Shown: one piece after another, positions 34,502-42,585 of the stretch
How the letters are laid out: the number at the start of each line of letters is the position of its first letter
How positions within the stretch are numbered: position 1 is the first letter of the stretch
Translations under genes and position numbers: made by a program
From: an uncultured Opitutia bacterium
Lineage (GTDB): Bacteria; Verrucomicrobiota; Verrucomicrobiia; Opitutales; Opitutaceae
Reading direction: 5' to 3'
DNA length: 48,897 bases
Assembly: GCA_903877135.1 (NCBI GenBank)
Contig: CAIRCN010000043.1
Span: 1-48,897, forward strand
The notes under the pieces: generated by a model
What the model saw: only the letters and a program-made list of their open reading frames with translations
Databases searched by the model: none
Told to the model about the DNA's origin: nothing

Positions 34502-35524
34502 TCAGACTTCGCGCGCAGGCGCGTAATGCCGGCAGTCGCGGCAGACATCGGGCAGATTGCCGTCACGGAAACGTTGCCGCAATGCCTCCATACGTCCGTC
34601 GATCCAAGGCGCTTGCAGAGGCTGTTGGTCGATATGGCCGAGGGCTAGTTCGCTCGTGCCGTCGAGATCACGGCAACCACACGCGGTCATGCGACCATCA
34701 TGGAGAATGGTGGTGGAGTTGTAAAGCATCCAGCAGGGCAGACGTTTTGTGCGCTGCGGTCGGATCATCATGAAGCCCGGAAGCCTAGCTGTCTGAATAC
34801 GTCCGCTCCAATTGTCTAGAAACGAGGTGCCCCCGTAGTTGGTGTATCCGATGGCACGCAGTCGCGCCAGGGCTGGGGAGCGGCGCCAGGCGCGCAGTGT
34901 GTCTGAGCGGATCCCGAGGGCGAACTGGACCTTGGCGAAGACAGCCGAAGCGGCGATGTCTTCCAAGTTGCGGAGAATGATGTCGTAGCGGTCGACGCGA
35001 TAGACGCGTTCGTATTCCTCGCGGTCTAGTCCACTGATGCTGAGGGTGAGGTGTGTGACGCCAGCTTCTGCAAGCGCTTCGAATCGCTTGCGGGTGAGAA
35101 GAATCCCGTTTGTGACGAAGGAAATCCGGCCAATTTCTGGACGGGTGCGAGCATAACGTACTTTTTCCTCGAGGCTTGGGTCGACTAATGCCTCGCCGAC
35201 GACTGGTGTGAGCTCAATCATGCCGCCCCCGATCAAAGCGTAGTTATCCACAATGGCGCGGAATCGCTCAATCGGCATGATACCCTTGGGACGGGCCTGG
35301 AATTGGTAGCCACAAAAAACACAGTTCGCATTGCAGATGTTGGTGACCTCGATTGTGAGTTCACGCGAACGCAAGGGGCGGGAGGAGAAAACGGGCAAAT
35401 GGCGTCGGTGGCGGAGATTCCATACTTCGTCAAAGAGCCACGCACAGATTTTGCTTTCGAGCACGCCCTGCAGTATGCGCTTGAGCGGTTGTATTGACGA
35501 AATGGTTACTGAAACTGTTTTCAT
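34502..35524 (-). CDS. Radical SAM/SPASM domain protein
   Basis: From ATG 35524 the protein has 340 residues. The 4Fe-4S cluster motif is Cys64-x3-Cys68-x2-Cys71 (TNICNANCVFCG), followed by the SAM-binding GGGMIELTPVVGEALVDP region. The C-terminus has SPASM-type cysteines (PCWMLYNS, ACGCRD, VCRDCRHY) that bind extra clusters. SPASM proteins modify peptides or small molecules; in glycan loci related proteins of unknown reaction are common. The frame extends upstream to 35680 but overlaps the FkbM gene. The ATG overlaps the FkbM stop (ATGA at 35521-35524), and the deacetylase frame follows 30 bases later, suggesting a shared substrate, possibly an amino sugar. Confidence 0.87.
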   Translation of the reverse strand: MKTVSVTISSIQPLKRILQGVLESKICAWLFDEVWNLRHRRHLPVFSSRPLRSRELTIEVTNICNANCVFCGYQFQARPKGIMPIERFRAIVDNYALIGGGMIELTPVVGEALVDPSLEEKVRYARTRPEIGRISFVTNGILLTRKRFEALAEAGVTHLTLSISGLDREEYERVYRVDRYDIILRNLEDIAASAVFAKVQFALGIRSDTLRAWRRSPALARLRAIGYTNYGGTSFLDNWSGRIQTARLPGFMMIRPQRTKRLPCWMLYNSTTILHDGRMTACGCRDLDGTSELALGHIDQQPLQAPWIDGRMEALRQRFRDGNLPDVCRDCRHYAPAREV

Positions 35525-36441
35525 TTGTGTTCTCGGGCCGTCGAAAAGCGGCGCAGAGGAGGTATGGCCCGCCAGTCCGGATGTTCGCAAGGGAGCATGA
35601 GGAGCATATGAGGCAGGTATGAAAGGGCAAGCATGGCGGCCGACTGGTGAATGGCGTGAGCGCGCAACGATTCGAGCCATACTTGGCTTGTGCAGTGCTT
35701 CAGGCTGGGAAAGACGTGAACTGGTATGGCACCATACTCAAACTGCCCTACAAACTCTGCAGTGGCTTCGAGCGCCGCCCGGCCATGAATTTCGAGCAGC
35801 AAGACGGGGCGAAAGTTACGGAAGAGGCGGGGGCCGTTTCGCAAGGCATCTACCTCGGCGCCTTCAAGATCAAATTTGATGAAGTCCGGAGGCTGGCCGC
35901 CGAGGTGTTCCAACAGTTCATCGACGCCAAAACAACGCACCTGTTCGATCTTAAGTTGCTCGGTTGGACCGAAATCGCACCGACCAGAAAGGGGCCCGGA
36001 GGCACCGCCCAAATTGGCGACGAACGAGATCGTGGAGTGAGCTGCGCCCACTGCCGCATGGTGGATCGCGACGTTGGTCCAGCCGTTTAGGCGCGGGAGT
36101 TCGGCCAGGGCGCGGAAGTTTTGCGACGAGGCTTCGATGGCATGCACCCGGCCGGCGTCTCCTGCATACTTCCGAAGCACCGCGGTATAATAGCCGACGA
36201 AAGCGCCGCAATCCCAGGCACTGCTGCCCGGAAGAACGTAACGCTGAAATGGTATCCGCTCAAACGCGTAGCTGTCGTAGTTTCCAATCCAATAGGCGGC
36301 TTGCGAGCGGAGATCGAGGTTGAGCACTACACCCTGTGCTGGTCCACGCCTCACCTGAAACGGGGAAAAAGAGCGCCCGCGCCAAGCGGTCAGGACGAAC
36401 CATGCGAGATGCTTGAGAATGACCTTCAGGCGCAGATTCAT
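35521..36441 (-). CDS. FkbM family methyltransferase
   Basis: From ATG 36441 the product is 306 residues. The methyltransferase domain has SAWDCGAFVGYYTAVLRK (motif I near 72-89), VHAIEASSQNFRAL, and PDFIKFDLEGAEVDALRNG. An N-terminal hydrophobic stretch (LAWFVLTAWRG) may touch the membrane. The longer frame to 36561 is a shadow over the upstream glycosyltransferase. Both ends are coupled: the start overlaps the stop of a 14-codon micro-ORF, and its own stop overlaps the radical SAM start. Probable role: O-methylation in the glycan pathway. Confidence 0.87.
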   Translation of the reverse strand: MNLRLKVILKHLAWFVLTAWRGRSFSPFQVRRGPAQGVVLNLDLRSQAAYWIGNYDSYAFERIPFQRYVLPGSSAWDCGAFVGYYTAVLRKYAGDAGRVHAIEASSQNFRALAELPRLNGWTNVAIHHAAVGAAHSTISFVANLGGASGPLSGRCDFGPTEQLKIEQVRCFGVDELLEHLGGQPPDFIKFDLEGAEVDALRNGPRLFRNFRPVLLLEIHGRAALEATAEFVGQFEYGAIPVHVFPSLKHCTSQVWLESLRAHAIHQSAAMLALSYLPHMLLMLPCEHPDWRAIPPLRRFSTAREHK

Positions 36442-36482
36442 ATGATGGCGGTGCGCGATGCCGGATGACGGAGGGCGTTCAT
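36438..36482 (-). other. 14-codon micro-ORF with ATGA overlaps at both ends
   Basis: The ORF reads MNALRHPASRTAII. Its ATG lies inside the stop of the glycosyltransferase (ATGA at 36479-36482) and its stop inside the start of the FkbM gene (ATGA at 36438-36441). It exactly fills the gap between the two genes. No family can be assigned to so short a peptide; the exact fit at both ends is the only evidence that it is translated. Confidence 0.4.
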
Positions 36483-37510
36483 GAGTTGGCCAACGCCGAG
36501 TAAATCTCGAGGTAACGTTGCGTCGCCGCAGGGAGGCCGAAGCGCCGTTCGGCGTCGTCACGGCATGCCCTCCGGTCGAGCGTTGGGAGCCGCGCGACGG
36601 CGGCGACGCCTGCCGTGACGGAATCGATCAGGAAACCTGTCTCGCCTGGTTTCACGATCTCCAGCGTGGCGCCGCGCGGGCAGGTGATCACGGGGGTGCC
36701 GCACGCGAGCGCTTCGGCAAAGACGATGCCGAAAGGCTCGTCCCAGCGGATGGGAACGAGGAGTGCGGCGGCCGTGCCAAGTAGTGCGTTCTTGCGGACG
36801 TTGTCCACCTCGCCGACCCATTCGATGCCGTCATGCCCGAGTGCAGGTGCGATTTCCCGGTCGAAGTAGACGCGCTGGAGGCCGCTCGCAGCCCGGTTGC
36901 CGGCCAGCAACAGGTGCCGGCCAGCTGCTCGGGCGATGGCGATCGCGGTATCTGCGCCTTTGGTGTCGTCGAGCCGACTAAGAAAAACCAGTGGCGCATC
37001 GGCGGGCACGCGATGGACGAAGGTGAATTTATTCAGCTCGACGAAATTGGGCACGGCGGTCCAGTGGCCGCCGGCGGGCCGGCCCATGCGGCAGATAAAC
37101 TCGCTGCAGCCCGTAAAGCGGAGATGACGGCCGCCGAGGCGGGCGGCGATGGCGACTTGGCGGCCACCCGTGTGGCGCTGGTAGGACATGACCACCGGCT
37201 GCCGGGTGAGCAGCACGGGCAGCAGATAGGCGAGGCGGGAAAAACTGTGCACGACGTCTGGGCGGAAGGCACGCACGGCACGGCGCAGAGCGAGCGCGTT
37301 GCGCCAGGTCGCCTTGACCGAGTCGGTGCGGAGCGAGGGCCAGGCGAACCGCTGGTCGGCGGCGGCGGTCGAGTCCGGATGTGCGAGTAGCGCGACCTGG
37401 TGGCCGGTGGCACGGCATTGGCGCAGGAGCGCGTCAACAATCCGTTCGATGCCGCCATAGCCGATGGGCGGCACGGGAATCATTGGGTCGGCGGTGAGGA
37501 GAATGCGCAA
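36479..37510 (-). CDS. Glycosyltransferase family 4
   Basis: The 343-residue GT-B protein starts at TTG 37510, four bases after the FkbM stop. It opens RILLTADPMIPVPPIGYGGI, with the acceptor loop YGGIERIV typical of a GT4 group that acts on many glycans. The donor half shows LVFLSRLDDTKGADTAIAIA, WVGEVDNVRKNALLG and DEPFGIVFAEALACGTPVI, the canonical E-x7-E motif. Length is normal. It is likely cytoplasmic and uses a nucleotide sugar; specificity is unknown. Its stop overlaps the 14-codon micro-ORF. Confidence 0.93.
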   Translation of the reverse strand: MRILLTADPMIPVPPIGYGGIERIVDALLRQCRATGHQVALLAHPDSTAAADQRFAWPSLRTDSVKATWRNALALRRAVRAFRPDVVHSFSRLAYLLPVLLTRQPVVMSYQRHTGGRQVAIAARLGGRHLRFTGCSEFICRMGRPAGGHWTAVPNFVELNKFTFVHRVPADAPLVFLSRLDDTKGADTAIAIARAAGRHLLLAGNRAASGLQRVYFDREIAPALGHDGIEWVGEVDNVRKNALLGTAAALLVPIRWDEPFGIVFAEALACGTPVITCPRGATLEIVKPGETGFLIDSVTAGVAAVARLPTLDRRACRDDAERRFGLPAATQRYLEIYSALANS

Positions 37511-37514
37511 GAAT

Positions 37515-38228
37515 CTAGTTCCAGCTTTGGGAGGCTATTAGCGGTGAATCCGTTCGGACGTAGAAAACGTCCATTTGCCACAAGGCTCCATCCCGCGGCC
37601 GGTAATATTGGGGGAGAACATCGTAGAGTCGCAAACCACGAGTTTCCATGAAACGGTCGACCTCAGTAAAAATCGGCACGTCGCCAATTCTTAAAACGGA
37701 AGCTTCCAGCACGATCACCTCGAATTGCCGCAGGTGCCGCTCGCAGCCGGACAGGGCATCGAGTTCGTGACCCTGTAAATCCAGCTTCATCAGGTTGGGG
37801 CGAAAATTCAAACCGCCGTCCAACAGATCGTCCAGAGTGGTGCAGTCTATCGTGATGGTTTCTCCCGGCGGCCCACTGGAAACTATGTGACTGTTGGTAT
37901 CACCCAGATGAAAATGAACTTCGCCGCGTTGGCGGCCGATGGCTTTGGACACCACCACCGAATCCTTTGATGCAGCCGCCAAGAAATTCAGTGCCTGAGA
38001 TTGCGCCGGCAAGGGTTCTATCATAAGGCTCGGGCAATCTGGCCATATACTCCAGACGGAGCTTGTCCAATCGCCCTGATAAGCCCCGCCATCAACCGCG
38101 CCACTGGGACGCATACCTGCCCGCCGCAGATTCAACAGCCGGGTGTTCATGTCTTGCTGGGCGAAGAGCGATCGCTTCAAGCGCAGTAGAAACTCGCGGG
38201 GGAATAATTTCTTTATAGAATTAAACAT
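37515..38228 (-). CDS. FkbM family methyltransferase
   Basis: The 237-residue protein has SGAVDGGAYQGDWTSSVW (motif I, near 42-59), LMIEPLPAQ and PNLMKLDLQGHELDALSGCERH, where Gln replaces the usual Glu of the Lys-x-Asp-x-Glu-Gly segment. A later VIVLEASVLRIGD and FMETRGLRLYDVLPQYYRPRDG are typical of the family's C-terminus. The 160 bases upstream of its ATG are AT-richer than the flanks and hold no other gene, so an internal promoter could sit there. The product probably methylates a sugar hydroxyl. Its stop is 4 bases before the next glycosyltransferase. Confidence 0.87.
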   Translation of the reverse strand: MFNSIKKLFPREFLLRLKRSLFAQQDMNTRLLNLRRAGMRPSGAVDGGAYQGDWTSSVWSIWPDCPSLMIEPLPAQSQALNFLAAASKDSVVVSKAIGRQRGEVHFHLGDTNSHIVSSGPPGETITIDCTTLDDLLDGGLNFRPNLMKLDLQGHELDALSGCERHLRQFEVIVLEASVLRIGDVPIFTEVDRFMETRGLRLYDVLPQYYRPRDGALWQMDVFYVRTDSPLIASQSWN

Positions 38229-38388
38229 GGGATTTTCTATCAGGGACGCGGATTCTGATCGGTGGATGTCAGTCTAAAAATTCGGTTAATGGGTTAAGAT
38301 TTGTGTATTGGTGATCGGCTGTGAGGAGAATTCTATTGGGGTATCCGGGTTTACGCCGCTGGCGCGCGGCCGTGGTTACGGCGCATCA

Positions 38389-39513
38389 TCACGGAAGGAG
38401 GGCGGCGGCGAACCGGGCGGCCACCTCCTCCAGTTGTGGACTGCGCTGGGCAATCTCGGTGATGGCGGGGCGCAGGTGGGCGGCGGCGACGGGGTCGGAC
38501 AATTGCATGGCTAGACGGGCAAACTCGGCGGGCGTATCCGAGAACGGCACCAGCGCTTCGTCCCAGAAATAGCCGCGAGCGCCCGGGCGCGTCGTGACAA
38601 CAGGGAGATGCCAGCCCAGCGGCACGGCGAGCTTGGTGCTGCAGCCGCGCGGCACGCAGAAAATCGGGTTCAGGAAGGCGCACCAGGTGCGCGCCTCCGC
38701 CTGAAGTTCGATGTCTGTCAAGGAGCCGAGATAGTCGATGAACGGAAATTCCCGCGCCAGTTTTTCGCCTATAGCGGGCGGACTGCCTACCAGCCGCAGA
38801 CGTACGCTAACGGGGGTCGCGACGAAGGCACGGCAGAACTGAACAAGGCCATCGAGATTCGGCGCGTGGCCGAGCGTGCCTACCGTGCCGAGACGGCCGG
38901 CGGTGGGGATCCAGTCAAGCGGCGCGGATTCGACGAGGCGCGGCAGTACCTGCACGTTTTTCCCGCCTAGCCATTGTTCGAAGAGTCGGTCGCTTTCGGA
39001 AAGGCAAAAAATCGCGTCGAAGTGGCGGTGCATTGCCGCCTCGGCGAAAATCTGGCGGCCGATCAACAGCGCATCGCCGTCCGACACGGGCGGGCCCAAA
39101 CCGAAGTTGGCGCGGGTGTGGGCCGTGTGGAGAGAGTCGGTGCTGTCGATGCCGTGGGAGAGTAGGGCGAAGCGCACGCCGGATGTGCGGAGCGCGGCCA
39201 GCCGGGGGGCGATTTGCCCGGCATCGGTCTGGTTGAAAAAAATCCACCGGGCCCCAGAGGCCTGCACATGCCGGAGAACTTCCGCCTCGAATCCGGGCGC
39301 GACCAGATCGCTGTAGGGGCGGGGCCGGAATTTGCGCCGCAGACGCGCGAGGGGCCGCCGGTCGGTCGCGAAACTCACGGGATGGAGGGTGAAACCCGCG
39401 GCCCGGGCCACCTGCAGGTATTCGCGGGTGCAGTGCTGCACACCGCCACCCTCCGGCTGGAGCGCATAGGCGGCGGTGACGAAGACGGCGTGGCGGGGAT
39501 TAAGATCGGACAT
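38389..39513 (-). CDS. Glycosyltransferase, GT4-type
   Basis: The 374-residue protein starts MSDLNPRHAVFVTAAYALQP followed by EGGGVQHCTREYL, an acceptor-side loop of GT4-like enzymes. The second half contains VGTLGHAPNLDGLVQFCRAF, LRLVGSPP and a donor region (PRGCSTKLAVPLGWHLPVV) that resembles the Pro-x-x-x-Gly-x-x-x-Lys pattern of GT4 relatives lacking the classic E-x7-E. It overlaps the end of the upstream GT2 gene by 14 bases. The first 25 residues are matched at 15 positions by the stub at 41232-41381. Confidence 0.85.
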   Translation of the reverse strand: MSDLNPRHAVFVTAAYALQPEGGGVQHCTREYLQVARAAGFTLHPVSFATDRRPLARLRRKFRPRPYSDLVAPGFEAEVLRHVQASGARWIFFNQTDAGQIAPRLAALRTSGVRFALLSHGIDSTDSLHTAHTRANFGLGPPVSDGDALLIGRQIFAEAAMHRHFDAIFCLSESDRLFEQWLGGKNVQVLPRLVESAPLDWIPTAGRLGTVGTLGHAPNLDGLVQFCRAFVATPVSVRLRLVGSPPAIGEKLAREFPFIDYLGSLTDIELQAEARTWCAFLNPIFCVPRGCSTKLAVPLGWHLPVVTTRPGARGYFWDEALVPFSDTPAEFARLAMQLSDPVAAAHLRPAITEIAQRSPQLEEVAARFAAALLP

Positions 39514-40513
39514 GGCCGAAATCGCGGGTCATGAAGTCGGCAAAAGCGCCGCGCAGCAACCACGACCAGGCGGCAGTGTGACGCGCGCGGAAGCGTTGGA
39601 TGGAGCAGGTCGCACAGGGATGGCGCAGCGCGCCGGCGAGGAAACGCAATTTCGCAGGGACGCGGCCCTGCTGCCACAGATCGCTAGCCTCGGGCACAAA
39701 CCGGCCGGTCTGGAGCAGGATGCGGGTGAGCAGCGGATCGCGGTTGCGGGCGCTCTGCCAGAGCGCCCGGGCCAGCGCCGGGCGCGTCGGCGCGGGTGCG
39801 AGCGTGAAAACACTGCCGACGAGCAGCGTCTGATAACCACCCCAGATGGCAGTACCCTGCGTACGATGGGTGGAGAGGGTTTCCGCATAATTGACCAACG
39901 GCGCGTTCACGAGCAGGAACGGATGCGGCACGGCGCGTTCGCGAAAGTGCTCAGTGACCTCGATGGGGATATCGGCGGGTGTGCGCCATTTGGTCGCGTG
40001 CGCGGTCAGGAATACGAGCGAACTGTTGCACAGTCGAGCACCCCCGCATTTGTCGAGTGCCTGCCAGCCGAAAAGCTCTTCGCCGCCGGTGGCGGGCCAG
40101 ATCGTGCGTCCGGTGTCGCTCCACTCGTTCCCCGCCCGTTCGCGCCAGATCCGCTCATTGCCGCAGGCCAGCTCGACCGCTGGGTGGCGGGCGAGCGCGT
40201 CCAGCATGGCTGCGAGGAAACCAGGTTCCCACCAATTGTCGTCCTCCAGCACGGAGGCAAACGGCTCTGCGACAGCCCGGAAGGCGTAGTTGAAGTTGCC
40301 GGTCCCACCGCGGTGGACGGCGGGATGTTCTAGAGTCAGGCGCGGATCGCCGAGTTGTCCGAGCAAAGCGGCCACACGGGCGTCGGCCGGATCGTCGTTG
40401 AGCACCGTGGCGATCCAGTCACGGTGAGTCTGAGCGAGCAGACTGCGCAAGGCGCGCTCAAGTAGGTGCGGCCGGCGGTAGGTGATGACGTAGATGCGGA
40501 CAGCGGCGGACAC
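39500..40513 (-). CDS. Glycosyltransferase family 2
   Basis: Starting at GTG 40513, 11 bases after the FkbM stop, the product is 337 residues. RIYVITYRRPHLLERALRSL is a GT2 start and EDDNWWEPGFLAAMLDAL carries the acidic metal-binding site (Glu-Asp-Asp) in the place of the usual DXD. VLNDDPAD is the earlier nucleotide-binding acidic pair. The C-terminal third (ALARALWQSARNRDPLLTRIL) is family-variable. The longer open frame to 40633 lies over the FkbM gene. It shares 14 bases with the next gene, so the two are coupled. The sugar used is unknown. Confidence 0.87.
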   Translation of the reverse strand: MSAAVRIYVITYRRPHLLERALRSLLAQTHRDWIATVLNDDPADARVAALLGQLGDPRLTLEHPAVHRGGTGNFNYAFRAVAEPFASVLEDDNWWEPGFLAAMLDALARHPAVELACGNERIWRERAGNEWSDTGRTIWPATGGEELFGWQALDKCGGARLCNSSLVFLTAHATKWRTPADIPIEVTEHFRERAVPHPFLLVNAPLVNYAETLSTHRTQGTAIWGGYQTLLVGSVFTLAPAPTRPALARALWQSARNRDPLLTRILLQTGRFVPEASDLWQQGRVPAKLRFLAGALRHPCATCSIQRFRARHTAAWSWLLRGAFADFMTRDFGHVRS

Positions 40514-40524
40514 GGATCTGGTGG

Positions 40525-41235
40525 CTACGCGTGGGGCGCGGGAACGAAGAGTGCGTTGAAGTAAGCGAGGCGCGTGGGATCGCGCCACATCACCTGATCG
40601 TAGAGCGCGGCCAGGCGGTAGCCGAAAGGGCAAAGGAGCTTGGTCGCGTCAGCGAGCATAGTGTGTTCGTGGTCATCTTCGTCGAGGCTAGCCTCCAGCA
40701 GCACAGGACCGATAGCCCTCTGCGTGAGGAGAGCGTGCGCACCAGCGAGCACCGCGAGTTCGCAACCCTCCGTGTCGATTTTGAGCAGGTCGACGCGAGC
40801 GAGACCACACTCGGAGCAAAACTCGTCCACAGTGGTCACATCGATGGTTTCCGCAGGCGCGGAGGCGTCAACGGCCCGGTGGCGCAGGCTATGGGTCTGG
40901 GAATCGGACTGTAGTACGATGGCGATGCGTTCGCGACGGGCTCCGAGCGCAAGCGGGTGACAGGTGATGTTGGGGTAGGCGCTGGCTCGTGCATTGAGCG
41001 CGGCGAAGTTGTCGCGCACCGGCTCGAAGGAGTGGATTGCTGCATTGGGAAACCCCAGGGCAAAGCGTTCGCAGGTCTCGCCGCGATGGCCGCCGACGTC
41101 GAAAATTACGCGCGGCTGCGGGAGACCGGCTAGGGCGTGCCAGTCGTGCTCGAGATCAACTCCCGCCGGCAGGCCGGGCGTCTTGCGCAGAAACCAACCG
41201 TAGTGGGAAAGCAGGCGGCGAATTTTTTCTTTCAT
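40525..41235 (-). CDS. FkbM family methyltransferase
   Basis: The 236-residue protein has VIFDVGGHRGETCERFA (near 43-59), HSFEPVRDNFAAL and VDLLKIDTEGCELAVLAGAHALL, the full FkbM pattern. A late LAALYDQVMWRDPTRLAYFNALFV is also typical. The ATG at 41235 overlaps the stop of a 49-codon stub ORF (ATGA at 41232-41235). A GT2 gene follows 11 bases after its stop. Likely an O-methyltransferase for one sugar of the glycan. Confidence 0.88.
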   Translation of the reverse strand: MKEKIRRLLSHYGWFLRKTPGLPAGVDLEHDWHALAGLPQPRVIFDVGGHRGETCERFALGFPNAAIHSFEPVRDNFAALNARASAYPNITCHPLALGARRERIAIVLQSDSQTHSLRHRAVDASAPAETIDVTTVDEFCSECGLARVDLLKIDTEGCELAVLAGAHALLTQRAIGPVLLEASLDEDDHEHTMLADATKLLCPFGYRLAALYDQVMWRDPTRLAYFNALFVPAPHA

Positions 41236-41381
41236 AGACCGGATGGGACGGCTGTATAGGATTCGGTGAAAATATATGGACCGAACAGACAGATGGTCTT
41301 AAGGCTTACGCTACCGCCCAACGGCTGGAATGCATATACGGCGCTGACGAAAACGAACGTGCCCGGATCAAGGCCGGACAT
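41232..41381 (-). pseudogene. 49-codon stub with a glycosyltransferase N-terminus
   Basis: The ORF starts MSGLDPGTFVFVSAVYAF and continues QPLGGSV. Of these first 25 residues, 15 equal the start of the glycosyltransferase at 39513 (MSDLNPRHAVFVTAAYAL, QPEGGGV). After residue 25 the similarity ends; the rest (SLKTICLFGPYIF, TESYTAVPSGL) is unrecognised and AT-richer. The stop overlaps the start of the FkbM gene (ATGA). The tail may be from the 3-prime end of a lost gene or a frame-shifted remnant. Confidence 0.85.
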
Positions 41382-41419
41382 GGGAGGAAAATTCTGAGAC
41401 AGGTATGATTAGTGTAAGC

Positions 41420-42382
41420 TCAGGACGAAGTGGGTTGCGGATGCCTGCCTGCCCAGATTTGCAGCCAGCGCGCCGCCTTCCAGCCGACTAGGCGCCGTGC
41501 GGCGTGGAACCACTTGCCGCCCTTCGGCAGCAGGGTCGAGCCGCCGAGCGCGTGCACGCGCCGCTCCAGCGACCTCACCAGATCCGGAGCGTTCGGATAC
41601 ATGTTGAACACGAGACTCTGCAACATGGCAGCGGCGGCGCAGCGGGTGCGCGGGGAGTTTTCAGCGGCGAGCAGATAACCGGTGCCGAGTGTCGCCGAGA
41701 GAAATGCGGATTGCAACGCGGCGGCAGAGCGGCGGCCCGAGACGCTGCCCGGCAGACCCGAGCGGTAATAGAGCCGCGCGCCTGGCGTGAAGACAAGGCC
41801 TTCGCTCGCAAGCATGAGGCGGGTGAAAAATTCAAAGTCGTTGATAAGCGAGAGGCGTTCGTCCCAGCCGCCTGCCCGGTCGAGCAATGCGCGCGGCAAC
41901 AGGAACTGGCCGCACTGCATCATTGGTTGTGCATCGGCCCAGGTCTCGACGAGCCAGGCAATGGGCGCCGCATCGTGCCAGTCGGGGCGTGACACAAACC
42001 TGGCCTCTGTAGGATCTGAATAAAACCGTGCCCACTCGCTGTAGGCGAGACTGCGGGGATGTGAGGCGAGAGCGGCAACTTGGAGAGCCACCATGTTTGG
42101 CGAAAGTAAATCGTCGGCATCGAAAAATTTGATGAAATCCCCCTGAGATAGTCGCAGTGCATAATTGCACGCAGCACCTTGTCCGTGATTTGGCTGCGTG
42201 GTGACTCGGACACCGCGCGGTTCGAAAGTGCGTGCTAGAGCTAGCGAGTTGTCCGTTGAGCCGTCATCCACCAGAATGACTTCCTGGTGCGGCCATGTCT
42301 GCGCGAGGGCGGACTCCACCGTCTGCGCGAGCCACGGTTCGGCATTGTAGAAGGGGATCAGGATGGAGACAAGTGGCTCCAT
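41420..42382 (-). CDS. Glycosyltransferase family 2
   Basis: From ATG 42382 the protein has 320 residues and begins MEPLVSILIPFYNAEPWLAQ, a textbook GT2 start. VILVDDGSTDNSLALAR and FIKFFDADDLLSP give the nucleotide-binding acidic residues and the DXD metal site. The C-terminal part (GGWDERLSLINDFEFFTRLM) has the ED-like acidic site where the catalytic base is usually found. The longer frame to 42439 adds nothing conserved. The ATG overlaps the stop of a 23-codon micro-ORF (TGATG). Stub 41232-41381 starts 38 bases after its stop. Confidence 0.92.
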   Translation of the reverse strand: MEPLVSILIPFYNAEPWLAQTVESALAQTWPHQEVILVDDGSTDNSLALARTFEPRGVRVTTQPNHGQGAACNYALRLSQGDFIKFFDADDLLSPNMVALQVAALASHPRSLAYSEWARFYSDPTEARFVSRPDWHDAAPIAWLVETWADAQPMMQCGQFLLPRALLDRAGGWDERLSLINDFEFFTRLMLASEGLVFTPGARLYYRSGLPGSVSGRRSAAALQSAFLSATLGTGYLLAAENSPRTRCAAAAMLQSLVFNMYPNAPDLVRSLERRVHALGGSTLLPKGGKWFHAARRLVGWKAARWLQIWAGRHPQPTSS

Positions 42383-42453
42383 CACTTCAGATTCACCCTT
42401 AATTTGGGACGTAAAACCACAAAGGGGTTTTCTAGGCAATGATATGAAATCAT
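42382..42453 (-). other. 23-codon micro-ORF overlapping a glycosyltransferase start
   Basis: The ORF begins MISYHCLENPFVVL and its TGA overlaps the GT2 ATG by one base (TGATG at 42380-42384). It lies in the 203-base AT-rich gap after the previous GT2 gene. No family is recognised; it could be a leader ORF, a remnant of a lost gene's 3-prime end, or chance. The remaining bases 42454-42585 hold nothing I can name. Confidence 0.3.
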
Positions 42454-42585
42454 GGTCCTAATCCATGTCGCTATCAGCGAGCCTGTAATGTCATGAATCA
42501 AGGGTTGGCAAATCCAAGACTATCGATTAGCAAAAGAGATTTCTAAGTGATCAGAGAGCAGTGACAGATAGCATCACGTCGTTTC

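Noticed and set aside
38351-38391. Eleven-codon ORF MRRNHGRAPAA just after the glycosyltransferase at 38389
   Set aside because: It overlaps the stop by TGATG but leads to no gene start and has no resemblance to another gene, so chance is the simplest explanation.
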